This document shows, piece by piece, positions 1 through 7,378 of a stretch of DNA of 64,000 bases; the stretch's first letter is position 1; each line of letters begins with the position of its first letter. The notes under the pieces were generated by a model. The model searched no databases, was not told the origin of the DNA, and saw only the letters and a program-made list of their open reading frames with translations. Source of the stretch: an uncultured bacterium (lineage in GTDB: Bacteria > Hydrogenedentota > Hydrogenedentia > Hydrogenedentales > Hydrogenedentaceae); the NCBI GenBank assembly GCA_938014335.1, contig CALLRP010000003.1:48614-112613 (forward strand). Direction: 5' to 3'. The translations under genes and the position numbers were made by a program.

Positions 1-80
1 GGATTTCTTTATCTGTAAGGTATTACTCATGAACCCAAATTCATCTTAATAAAATTTATAACTCCATTTTTCTTGCATTT

Positions 81-1277
81 TCAGGAAGGAAGGGATAATT
101 CTTTTTCAAATTTATCGAGGTAGTAATTAGCTACAAGCAGTCCTATATATATCGTCGGTACTGCAACCGCTGTTAAAACCATCACAGATAAGATATATAA
201 AGTTCGAGGAGGACCTGATTTCTGTCGAGGGGTTAATGCTTTAGAAGCAACACGCAATTCGCTTTGAGATTTTTCAAGATTTGCCAGAGCGTTTTGATAT
301 GTAATACTCAGATTTTCTACCATTTGTTTTAATAAAAGTTGCTCATCCTCTAAAAATTGTTTTTCCTGCTTTTTCTCTGCATAAGTTTTTCGTAAATTGG
401 CAATTTCTTGTTCTAATTCTGATACCTGTTTTTGTAAAGCTTCTTTTTGAGATGACTTTAAGGATAACTCTTTTTTTAATAGGTTTATATCGTTTGTTAG
501 ATTGTCTGTTCCTGGTAACGGTGTTCGTTCAGGTTGCTCTTGGGAACCTAACTCCATTTCTTTTGCTAACTGTTCCATCTCTAAATTAAGATTTACTTGC
601 TGGATCTTAAATGAAGTAATCTGATTTTCAAGTTCCTGAATTCGCATCTCAACGCTGGGCAGATGATAACTTCCTTCCAATTGTTCCAGAGTTTTCCTGT
701 TATTAGCAAGGGCATTCTTTTTTTCATTCAGTGTTTTCTCAAGGTAAGCCACCCCATCCTTCAATGGTTCCTGTCGAAGCAATTCAATTTTCGCCATCCC
801 TAAATTTGCCCAGTAATTGCAGATATCCGCAGATAATTCTGGATTTTTAGAGGTAAATTGCAATTGGATAATGCGTTGATATTGTATTTGGTTAGTCCCC
901 TGGAAGAAGATTTTTGATTTAATGGACATAGATTTACGCAGTTTAGTCCGACTTAATTTAACATCTTTATATTCATCTTTCTGAGTGAGATAAAGAAGCA
1001 CTTCTTCGACAATCTCATCCGAGCTAAATATTTGTTCATAGTCGGGCATAGGAAAAGAAGGAATATCATTGAGAGTAAGAAAACTAACACGATAAGGAGT
1101 ATCTTCTCTGCCAGATATAATGCTGGGAATGTAATCCCTCGAATTTAATGGGACGGGTGTCATTACCAGTAGAGCTGTTGCCGTATAGTAATTATCCATC
1201 ATGAGGGTAATACCCGCCGTAATAACACCTACAATAAGTGTAGATAAGACAGTAATAAAGATTATTCTCCGTATCAT
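81..1277 (-). CDS. Wzz/GumC-like polysaccharide chain-length determinant
   Basis: 398 aa inner-membrane protein with the two-helix layout of polysaccharide co-polymerases. One membrane segment is at residues 5-30 and a second at about 362-390, with a short cytoplasmic tail. Between them lies a periplasmic region that turns into a long Gln/Glu/Lys/Leu-rich coiled coil (about 180-345). Wzz/GumC proteins set the chain length of exported O-antigen or exopolysaccharide. No tyrosine-kinase (Wzc-type) domain follows, so this is the short form. No Wzy or Wzx gene is next to it in the window, so the polysaccharide it serves cannot be named. The ATG follows an AT-rich leader. A generic coiled-coil membrane protein is the alternative. 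Confidence 0.75.
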   Translation of the reverse strand: MIRRIIFITVLSTLIVGVITAGITLMMDNYYTATALLVMTPVPLNSRDYIPSIISGREDTPYRVSFLTLNDIPSFPMPDYEQIFSSDEIVEEVLLYLTQKDEYKDVKLSRTKLRKSMSIKSKIFFQGTNQIQYQRIIQLQFTSKNPELSADICNYWANLGMAKIELLRQEPLKDGVAYLEKTLNEKKNALANNRKTLEQLEGSYHLPSVEMRIQELENQITSFKIQQVNLNLEMEQLAKEMELGSQEQPERTPLPGTDNLTNDINLLKKELSLKSSQKEALQKQVSELEQEIANLRKTYAEKKQEKQFLEDEQLLLKQMVENLSITYQNALANLEKSQSELRVASKALTPRQKSGPPRTLYILSVMVLTAVAVPTIYIGLLVANYYLDKFEKELSLPS

Positions 1278-1400
1278 ATTCGTTCCTTAAAAATGATTAA
1301 TAAATTTGAAAAACATTCAGGTAGAATTATAAGTGAAATTAATGACACTTACAAAATAATTCTGATGAATTTTATATAGATTTATGTTATGATGATAGTT

Positions 1401-1418
1401 GGCAATAAATTTATTGCC
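1401..1418. promoter_or_regulatory. Perfect 18-bp palindrome upstream of the PilZ gene
   Basis: GGCAATAAATTTATTGCC is a perfect inverted repeat with 9-bp arms and no spacer. It lies 8 nt before the AGGAG ribosome-binding site of the PilZ gene. A TATGAT hexamer at 1388-1393 sits where a -10 box would place the start of transcription at the palindrome's edge. It could be an operator; no known regulator is assigned. Confidence 0.4.
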
Positions 1419-1439
1419 TCTTATGTAGGAGATAAAGCC

Positions 1440-1892
1440 ATGCCAAAGCCTAAAGGGAAAGAAGAAAAAAGAACAGAAGCAAATGAAAAATCGCAGAGGC
1501 AGGATTTGAGAGAGTTTACCCGATGTAATATATGTTTAAAAGCGGAAGTGCGTCTCGCTAATGGTATCCTATTGGAAGGGGAAACAGAGAATATTAGTAT
1601 GAAGGGATTATGGTTCCGTACAGAAAAGACTTTTCCGAAGGATACACCGGTCAAAATTCATCTTTATCTTTCAGGGACACAAGACAAGGAAGCTCTGGAT
1701 ATTCGAGGCTCGGTCGTTCGTATCGAAGCGGATGGAATGGGTATTTGCTTCGAAGAAATCGATTCGGATAGTGTAGAACACCTACAACGGTTACTGATGT
1801 ATAATGCTATAGAAATAGATAAAATGCATCAAGAATTTGAAGAGCACTTAGGCTTAAAGAAATATAATAAATCTGTGACCTTTGACACATGA
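1440..1892 (+). CDS. PilZ domain protein
   Basis: 150 aa cytoplasmic protein. The N-terminus is charged (about 25 residues), followed by a PilZ-type beta-barrel. Visible family features are an Arg-rich start (LREFTRCN, in place of the usual RxxxR), then ENISMKGLWFRT, which matches the D/NxSxxG c-di-GMP-binding motif, and later RIEADGMGICFEEI. PilZ domains bind cyclic di-GMP and switch motility, adhesion or exopolysaccharide export. The leading arginine motif is atypical, so nucleotide binding is uncertain. The ATG at 1440 is preferred over one at 1389 because TAGGAG lies 8 nt upstream and the earlier start would run across the palindrome at 1401-1418. Confidence 0.8.
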   Translation: MPKPKGKEEKRTEANEKSQRQDLREFTRCNICLKAEVRLANGILLEGETENISMKGLWFRTEKTFPKDTPVKIHLYLSGTQDKEALDIRGSVVRIEADGMGICFEEIDSDSVEHLQRLLMYNAIEIDKMHQEFEEHLGLKKYNKSVTFDT

Positions 1893-1916
1893 TGCAGGTA
1901 GTAGGTATTTATATAT

Positions 1917-3923
1917 ATGTCTGTGCAGGGCAATTACAAAGATAATAGGGTTGTTTTTACATTAAAACCGTGGGCTTTACAATTTGGAAAGCAGTTTTTC
2001 CGTTTACAATCGGATATCCTATCTCTTCCTCATATCTCAGAAAAACAGCAAACCATCATTGTCCCCATATATTACACAATAACTGATTTTTTACTGCTAC
2101 CCGTTCTACTCAAAAACAAATTAAATACTGAATTAAAAATTATTGTCCCTACTCATTTAATCAATACTCCTCTGGGAAATTACATTTCCCAAAGAGGGCT
2201 TGACAGTTATAACATACAAAATGATTTGCAGAGATGGTTATCTGACTTGCAACAACAAAATATCTGCTTCCTTTGGTTCCCTCAAAAGGGATTTGTCAGC
2301 AAAGAACAAGGATTAAAATACCGTTTAGGACTGGAGCCCATCGAAGGACTCCTCAATCAGATTCAAATAGAATATAAAACACTATGGGGAATAGAAAATC
2401 ATCTGAAAAGAAATTATTATTTCATTAACGCTCATTATTATCCCTCTGTTTTTGATAATAATCCCTTAGAGAATATTTGCGATATTTCTTACGAAGAATT
2501 AGCATACGGTGCCTTAAAAGAATTTGATGTTCAAAATACATTGTTAGATGAGAATCATATTATTGAAGTAGTATTTCAAGAATATTCAGACTTATCAAAG
2601 ACAAATATTAATGCCACAGAAATACAAAATCTACTTCATCTGTTTCATGGAAAATGTTCCCCTGATTTTGAAGGGTTGTTATATAAACTGGTTACACATC
2701 TATTCCCTACCCATTACTCATGGAAAAATTTCCGCAATCGCTTTCTATCTTTATTAGAGGTAACCATAGAAAAACAAGGAAGTCCTATTAGAGATGCTCT
2801 AAAAATCATCTACAAAAAAATCTCCACAGGTGAAGATTTTCCCCCATGGGATAGAATGCTGGAATTTCTGGAAAAACAGAGATTATGTAAAAAAGAAATT
2901 GAGGGTATTCGTATCAAAGCAACGAAATCTTTCAGGGAACAGATAAAAAGTGTGTTTTTTTCATTAATTTCCTTTAGCAATCAAAATTCAGACACAGAAA
3001 AAGCCCTTTTTCGCAAGATAAAATGGAGTCCAAACTTTATACTTTCTTATACCATAGCAAAGAAATTTTATGAAGAAGACAATAAAATCTTTGAAGAAGA
3101 CTTTACCCGTTCTTTTCATCCAGAATGGAGTAAAAATGCAGATGTGGGCAGACCTTTTTTCCACCATGTAATAGGTTCTCGCATAGGGATTGTTCTTTCG
3201 CATGGATACCTTTCTGCCCCGATGGAAATAAAAGCCTTGGCGGATTATCTATACCGACAAGGATATTCCGTCTATGGTATTCGTATGAAAGGGCATGGCA
3301 CATCACCACTGGATTTAGCTCATTCAACACATGAAGAATGGTATTCTGCTCTAAATAGAGGTATCGCTTGCTTACGAGCCCGTTGCGAAAAAGTCTTTCT
3401 ATGTGGCTTCTCCGCAGGTGGATGCCTGGTCCTCTCTGCTTCAGCCCATATGCAGAAAGAAATTGAAGGTGTTATTAGTATCTCCGCTCCCTTAAAATTA
3501 CAAAATTATGCAATTAACCTTGTGCCAACAATTTCTACACTCAATTTAGTATTGAAAAAGTTTGGGGGGAGTGGTTGGGAATTATTTGACCATCACCCTG
3601 AAAATCCTCATATTAATTATCAAAAAAATCCATTGGCAGGGTTACAGCAACTTCGCCTTCTTATGGAAAAAACAGAAGAACTCTTACCACAAGTAACAGT
3701 TCCCACATTAATTATTCAAGGGTCCAACGACACAACAGTAAATCCCGATAGTGCCCATATTATTTTTCAGTCTATTTCATCCGAGCAGAAAAAACTGATA
3801 TTCTTTAATCGTACTCGTCACGGTATTCTGAATGGTCCCGGTAGCGAAGAGATTTTTATTACAGTGAACCAATTTATCAAGGAGATAACACAAAATAAGG
3901 TAACAGGAACAACAATTATATAG
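1917..3923 (+). CDS. Two-domain protein: degenerate acyltransferase-like N-terminus plus alpha/beta hydrolase
   Basis: 668 aa. The C-terminal third (about 420-668) is a lysophospholipase/monoacylglycerol-lipase-type alpha/beta hydrolase. It has oxyanion region LSHGYLSAP, nucleophile elbow GFSAGG with Ser499, acid in QGSNDTTVNP and His in TRHGIL. The N-terminal 400 residues have no firm family. Their order of motifs (YYTITDFLLLPVLL, then NTPLGNYISQRG, then FLWFPQKGF) resembles glycerol-3-phosphate acyltransferases of the PlsB type, but the catalytic HxxxxD histidine is a tyrosine, so that half would be inactive or different. It is 10 nt upstream of an acyl-CoA dehydrogenase on the same strand, which suggests a lipid role. 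The hydrolase is seen; the acyltransferase relation is inference. Confidence 0.7.
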   Translation: MSVQGNYKDNRVVFTLKPWALQFGKQFFRLQSDILSLPHISEKQQTIIVPIYYTITDFLLLPVLLKNKLNTELKIIVPTHLINTPLGNYISQRGLDSYNIQNDLQRWLSDLQQQNICFLWFPQKGFVSKEQGLKYRLGLEPIEGLLNQIQIEYKTLWGIENHLKRNYYFINAHYYPSVFDNNPLENICDISYEELAYGALKEFDVQNTLLDENHIIEVVFQEYSDLSKTNINATEIQNLLHLFHGKCSPDFEGLLYKLVTHLFPTHYSWKNFRNRFLSLLEVTIEKQGSPIRDALKIIYKKISTGEDFPPWDRMLEFLEKQRLCKKEIEGIRIKATKSFREQIKSVFFSLISFSNQNSDTEKALFRKIKWSPNFILSYTIAKKFYEEDNKIFEEDFTRSFHPEWSKNADVGRPFFHHVIGSRIGIVLSHGYLSAPMEIKALADYLYRQGYSVYGIRMKGHGTSPLDLAHSTHEEWYSALNRGIACLRARCEKVFLCGFSAGGCLVLSASAHMQKEIEGVISISAPLKLQNYAINLVPTISTLNLVLKKFGGSGWELFDHHPENPHINYQKNPLAGLQQLRLLMEKTEELLPQVTVPTLIIQGSNDTTVNPDSAHIIFQSISSEQKKLIFFNRTRHGILNGPGSEEIFITVNQFIKEITQNKVTGTTII

Positions 3924-3933
3924 GAGATTAAAA

Positions 3934-5181
3934 ATGTTTGACTATATGATGACCGAAGAACAAATCAAACTGCGGGATGAAGCACGGGCATTAGCCAAAT
4001 GGGTGCCCCGTGAACTTATTTTGGATATGGATATGGAAAAGATACAATTCCCACGAGAATTTTTAAAAGAAGCGGGGAAAAGAAACCTTTTGGGAATTCG
4101 TATCCCAAAAGAATATGGCGGACGAGGATTAAAGTGGGTAGATGATATTATTGTTGCGGAAGAAGTCGGTGTTGCTAGTTATTCATTAGCCTGTTTGTGG
4201 GGTGTAGGGGGCGATATAGTGGCGGAAGCCATCGTCGAATTTGGTTGTGAGGAATTAAAAAAAGAAGTGGTTGTCCCTTTACTTAAAGGTGAAGTATGCG
4301 CTGCAGAATGTCTAACAGAGCCCCGTGGAGGTTCTGATTTCTTTGGCACAACAACAAAAGCACGAAAAGTGGGTGGAGACTGGGTCATTACAGGACAAAA
4401 ACGCTTTATTGTTGGGGCAGAAGGAGCAGATTGGTTCATGGTTTATGCTGTTACAAATCCTGAAGGACAAGACCATGAACGATTGACCTGTTTCATGGTT
4501 CCACGAACAAAAGGCGTAGAGACAAAATATCTATACGGTCTTATGGGTGTGCGAGGAGGAGGAGCAGGCAGGCTTATCTTGAATGAAGTAAAAGTCCCTG
4601 AACGCTATGCCCTAAATCGAGTAAATGGGGGATTTGATGTCTTTGTGCGAAATATGATTCCGGAACGGTTGGGGACTTCCGCTATGACAATAGGCTCCGT
4701 CCGACCTGCTATAGAAATCGCTACACGATATACATCCCGCCGTAAAGCATTTGGACAACCCATCGCCAACTTTCAGGCGGTCGGTTTCAAAGTAGCGGAT
4801 AGCGTCATGCTTCTCGATGCCTCTCGTGCTATGGTTTACGCTACTGCAAGAGCAGTCGATTCCGGCAAGGTTCATCACGGACGCGTTCGACGCATGATTT
4901 CAGAAACCAAAAAATTTGTGACAGAATCTGCCTGGACAATCGCTAACAATTGCATGCAGGTATTAGGAGGTATAGGATACACCAATATTTACCCATTAGA
5001 GCGGATTGTCCGCGATATTCGTTTATCTATGATTTGGGTCGGAACGAACGAAGTTATGGACTTGATTATCCAGAATGAGTGGTATAAAGAATGCCTTCGC
5101 GGAGGAATTGAAGCGAGTACCCGCAATGTCGAACTCGATGCCCCTCAAGCCGACCAGACCGATGAAAAAGTATTTGAGTAA
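3934..5181 (+). CDS. Acyl-CoA dehydrogenase
   Basis: 415 aa FAD enzyme that introduces a trans double bond at C2-C3 of acyl-CoA and passes electrons to ETF. The usual three-part fold is visible: N-terminal helical domain, beta domain with the AECLTEPRGGSDFFG flavin/substrate motif and WVITGQKRFI, and C-terminal helical domain with TSRRKAFGQPIANFQAV and NNCMQVLGGIGYTNIYPLERIVRDIR. The likely catalytic base lies in IWVGTNEVMDL (Glu of GTNEV). Length is typical. AGGAGA precedes the ATG and the gene lies 10 nt after the hydrolase gene, so the two are probably co-transcribed. Chain-length preference cannot be read from sequence. Confidence 0.93.
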   Translation: MFDYMMTEEQIKLRDEARALAKWVPRELILDMDMEKIQFPREFLKEAGKRNLLGIRIPKEYGGRGLKWVDDIIVAEEVGVASYSLACLWGVGGDIVAEAIVEFGCEELKKEVVVPLLKGEVCAAECLTEPRGGSDFFGTTTKARKVGGDWVITGQKRFIVGAEGADWFMVYAVTNPEGQDHERLTCFMVPRTKGVETKYLYGLMGVRGGGAGRLILNEVKVPERYALNRVNGGFDVFVRNMIPERLGTSAMTIGSVRPAIEIATRYTSRRKAFGQPIANFQAVGFKVADSVMLLDASRAMVYATARAVDSGKVHHGRVRRMISETKKFVTESAWTIANNCMQVLGGIGYTNIYPLERIVRDIRLSMIWVGTNEVMDLIIQNEWYKECLRGGIEASTRNVELDAPQADQTDEKVFE

Positions 5182-5215
5182 GTTTAGCACGGCTAAAAAA
5201 ACTCATTAGTAAGAT

Positions 5216-5256
5216 AAAAAAGTACAGAGGGGAAATATATCCCTCTGTACTTTTTT
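5216..5256. terminator. Bidirectional intrinsic terminator
   Basis: A 16-bp perfect stem (5216-5231 with 5241-5256) closes a 9-nt loop. The GC-containing core is GTACAGAGGG/CCCTCTGTAC, and A-runs and T-runs flank it on opposite sides. It lies between the convergent acyl-CoA dehydrogenase and small heat-shock genes and can end both transcripts. Confidence 0.9.
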
Positions 5257-5299
5257 GTTTTAAATGGCGGTAGGGCATCAAAACGAGCCTGTGTATGGG

Positions 5300-5782
5300 T
5301 TAACTAACTTTAATCTCGATGCGGTGTGCCTTAGCTGATTCGCTTTTGGGTAAGCGAACCTGGAGAACACCATTCTTATAATTCGCCTCGGTTTTTTCCG
5401 CAATGATTTCACAGGGTAATGGGATAACGCGTGAGAAGGAGCCGTACTGGCATTCCGCATAGTAGTAAGAACGGTCCTTCTTCTCCTGCTGGAATTTTTT
5501 CTCACCCCGCAGGATGAGGCGTTGCCCTTGAAGCTCGACCTGGAAATCTTTTTCGGATAAACCCGGCATTTCTGCATTGATGATAACTTCATCATCCGTC
5601 TCCTCCACATCCACCGCAGGGAATGTAGAAGTGTTAAACCAATCAAAGAAGAACGGTTCTTGCGTAAGTAGACCTCCTGTTTCCTTGCGGGTTGTTAAAA
5701 AACGGTCAAACCAGTTATTAAAGGTTTGGCGTAGGTCGTTTATTTTTTCCTTTATTTGGATAGGAACCAATGTATTACGCAT
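5300..5782 (-). CDS. hsp20: Small heat-shock protein (Hsp20), third gene of the cluster
   Basis: 160 aa ATP-independent holdase that binds unfolding proteins. The alpha-crystallin domain spans about 55-160, with FPAVDVEETDDEVIINAEMPGL at its start, a GSFSRVIPLP strand and ANYKNGVLQVRLPKSES near the end. The C-terminal anchor appears as HRIEIKVS rather than a classical IxI tail. The N-terminal arm is Phe-rich (WFDRF, FFFDWF), as expected for substrate binding. The ATG at 5782 is preferred to a GTG three codons earlier because AAGGAGGTG lies 8 nt upstream. It is the last of three tandem paralogues and is followed by the terminator at 5216-5256. Confidence 0.93.
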   Translation of the reverse strand: MRNTLVPIQIKEKINDLRQTFNNWFDRFLTTRKETGGLLTQEPFFFDWFNTSTFPAVDVEETDDEVIINAEMPGLSEKDFQVELQGQRLILRGEKKFQQEKKDRSYYYAECQYGSFSRVIPLPCEIIAEKTEANYKNGVLQVRLPKSESAKAHRIEIKVS

Positions 5783-5810
5783 AAACCTCACCTCCTTTAT
5801 TATTTTACAA

Positions 5811-5836
5811 GGCAGATTCGTTGGTACGAACCTGCC
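5811..5836 (-). promoter_or_regulatory. mRNA hairpin between two hsp20 genes
   Basis: In the minus-strand transcript an 11-bp stem (one G-U wobble) closes an ACCA loop just after the stop codon of the middle hsp20 gene. No U-run follows, and the next gene's AAGGAGG lies about 15 nt downstream outside the stem. It is therefore more likely a processing or stability element than a full terminator or a thermosensor hiding the ribosome site. Confidence 0.5.
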
Positions 5837-5846
5837 CGTTTGTTTC

Positions 5847-6236
5847 TTAACTGACTGTTACAGAAATTTGTTTGGGTTTGGCCGATTCTTTCTTGGGTAG
5901 ATGGATAATTAACACACCGTTTTTCATTTCTGCTTTAATCTTCTCCTGGTCTGTCTTATCACTCAACTGGAACTGACGGAAGTAAGGATATAATTCAAAC
6001 TCCCGATAAGTCGGGTCAATAGTTAACTGGCTTTTTGCAACTGCCTTGATAGTCAGAATATCATTTTCTACCTGAATCTGGACATCCTCTTTATGGACGC
6101 CAGGCAAATCGGCAATAACTGTTAAGCCTTCTGGCGATTCAAAGATGTCCACAGGGGGGCGGAGTGTTTTAGAACTGTCCCGTGTATCGGGAACCTGTTT
6201 AGATTGGGTTTTGACAGGGATTGTTGTTTCTTTCAT
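5847..6236 (-). CDS. hsp20: Small heat-shock protein (Hsp20), middle gene of the cluster
   Basis: 129 aa alpha-crystallin-domain holdase. After a short Lys/Thr-rich N-terminal arm the domain begins at RPPVDIFESPEGLTVIADLPGV. The later strand KIKAEMKNGVLIIHLPKKES and the tail KPKQISVTVS (an IxV-type anchor) are clear. The middle part carries FELYPYFRQFQLSD instead of the basic RxxGxFxR seen in its neighbours, so oligomer or client preference may differ. The ATG at 6236 follows AAGGAGGTG; a GTG three codons earlier overlaps that site and is less likely. It lies 30 nt after the first hsp20 gene. Confidence 0.92.
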   Translation of the reverse strand: MKETTIPVKTQSKQVPDTRDSSKTLRPPVDIFESPEGLTVIADLPGVHKEDVQIQVENDILTIKAVAKSQLTIDPTYREFELYPYFRQFQLSDKTDQEKIKAEMKNGVLIIHLPKKESAKPKQISVTVS

Positions 6237-6266
6237 AACCAACACCTCCTTGTTCGTTTTAAGTTA

Positions 6267-6731
6267 TTAATTTACAGAAATTGCAATTTGTTTAGGTTTA
6301 GCCGATTCTGCTTTAGGCAGAGTAAGCAACAGAATACCATTCTTGTATTCTGCCTTGACTTTATCCGCATCTACCTCCACAGGAAGCGATATCGTGCGGA
6401 TAAATTTGCCTGCACCACGTTCACTGCGATGGAATGCCTCCGGCTTCACATCCTTCACCGCAGGTTTTTCGCCTGCTATGCGGACTGTGTTATTCAATAC
6501 GGAGACCTCCAGCGATTCAGGGGCAATACCCGGAGCCAGTGCCTCTACATAGACATTATCTTTATCCTCGGCTATATTTACCAGAGGATAGGTCCGTGCA
6601 GAGACACCCGGTAAGAACGAAAAACGGAACGATGGGATGTCGAACACATCCTCACTGAAAGCACGGAATATTTCATCCATCTCGCGTTTAAGTTGTTCTA
6701 ACTCTTGAATTGGGTCCCACCATCTTCTCAT
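6267..6731 (-). CDS. hsp20: Small heat-shock protein (Hsp20), first gene of the cluster
   Basis: 154 aa. It starts MRRWWDPIQELEQLKREMDE, the typical amphipathic N-terminus of class A bacterial Hsp20. The alpha-crystallin domain runs from YPLVNIAEDKDNVYVEALAPGI to VKAEYKNGILLLTLPKAES, and the tail is KPKQIAISVN. The canonical RGAGKFIRTISLP strand is present. It is promoter-proximal: AAAAGGAGG lies just before the ATG, and an exact sigma-54 consensus lies about 65 nt upstream. The shared PKxESAKxKQI endings of genes one and two suggest tandem duplication followed by divergence. Confidence 0.94.
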   Translation of the reverse strand: MRRWWDPIQELEQLKREMDEIFRAFSEDVFDIPSFRFSFLPGVSARTYPLVNIAEDKDNVYVEALAPGIAPESLEVSVLNNTVRIAGEKPAVKDVKPEAFHRSERGAGKFIRTISLPVEVDADKVKAEYKNGILLLTLPKAESAKPKQIAISVN

Positions 6732-6796
6732 GGCTCATACCTCCTTTTATTAAGGTTTAGCTTGTTTTTGAGTTATTCAATTTCCATTTTATTTTT

Positions 6797-6812
6797 AGCA
6801 AACTCCGTGCCA
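6797..6812 (-). promoter_or_regulatory. Sigma-54 (-24/-12) promoter of the hsp20 cluster
   Basis: Read on the minus strand the site is TGGCACGGAGTTTGCT, an exact fit to TGGCACGNNNNTTGCW with GG and GC at the required 12-nt phasing. Predicted transcription starts near 6786, giving a leader of about 55 nt before the first hsp20 ATG. Such promoters need an enhancer-binding ATPase; none is encoded nearby. Confidence 0.8.
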
Positions 6813-7328
6813 TGTTAAAATAAATAAAAAACATATAAAAATATAGATTTTATGCGTTCTTTTTTATGTAAACGAAGGTCATTGTTGCAATCCTATGCTA
6901 AAAAATAAAACACTCGTTTCAGATTTACACATTTACCCCGCTTTTAAATCAAAGAAGCTCCTGAATCTAATATTAATCTCTATTCTGGGTACTCTAAAAC
7001 ACATTTGAATAGGTTCCTATTATGGAACAAAACAAATACCCTATCCCAAAAAATATAGTGCTATTCTTGACTATTACCTTTAACAACAAATTACACAAAT
7101 TGACATGAATAAAGTAACACAGGCATTCCTGCCTGTAAAATGATACCGGCGTCTTGCTGACACATTTCTTATTCTTCCATCCCTAATCCCCATCTCTTTT
7201 CAAAGAGGCATTAGATATACAGAAACAAATCTAAAATAAAACACTGCCCACCTTTGTAAGGGTGTAATACCGGAACTTCGAGAAGATGTATTTAATTATT
7301 TTTTTGTGAGGGAGTTAAGGTGGGTTCA
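6813..7328. other. Divergent intergenic region between hsp20 cluster and capsid cassette
   Basis: About 515 bp of AT-rich sequence without a convincing gene. It holds two short inverted repeats with 6-nt spacers: GTTCC-TATTAT-GGAAC at 7013-7028 and ACAGGC-ATTCCT-GCCTGT at 7119-7136. They lie roughly 200 bp from one or other sigma-54-type promoter, the distance at which enhancer sites for sigma-54 activators often lie. That role is inference. No tRNA or riboswitch was seen. Confidence 0.4.
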
Positions 7329-7344
7329 GGGCAAAAGGATTGCT
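7329..7344 (+). promoter_or_regulatory. Sigma-54-like promoter of the capsid cassette
   Basis: GGGCAAAAGGATTGCT matches the sigma-54 consensus at GGCA and TTGCT with exact -24/-12 spacing. It departs at the first T and at C6 and G7. The predicted start is near 7355, about 24 nt before the portal ATG, with the AAGGGA ribosome site in between. The site is weaker than the hsp20 one; position and phasing are the main support. Confidence 0.45.
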
Positions 7345-7378
7345 TTATTTATAGAGTACATTTATAAAGGGATTGAGT

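Noticed and set aside
1389..1439. N-terminal extension of the PilZ protein
   Set aside because: It would translate through the palindrome and lacks a ribosome site, while ATG 1440 has one.
5278..5646. Long Arg-rich open frame on the minus strand
   Set aside because: It lies in another frame of the third hsp20 gene and has no family or ribosome site.
6204..6614. Plus-strand open frame opposite hsp20
   Set aside because: It is antisense to the well-supported first hsp20 gene with no coding character of its own.
7119..7136. Terminator candidate before the capsid cassette
   Set aside because: The stem is 6 bp with no T-run, so it is better described as an inverted repeat of unknown role.
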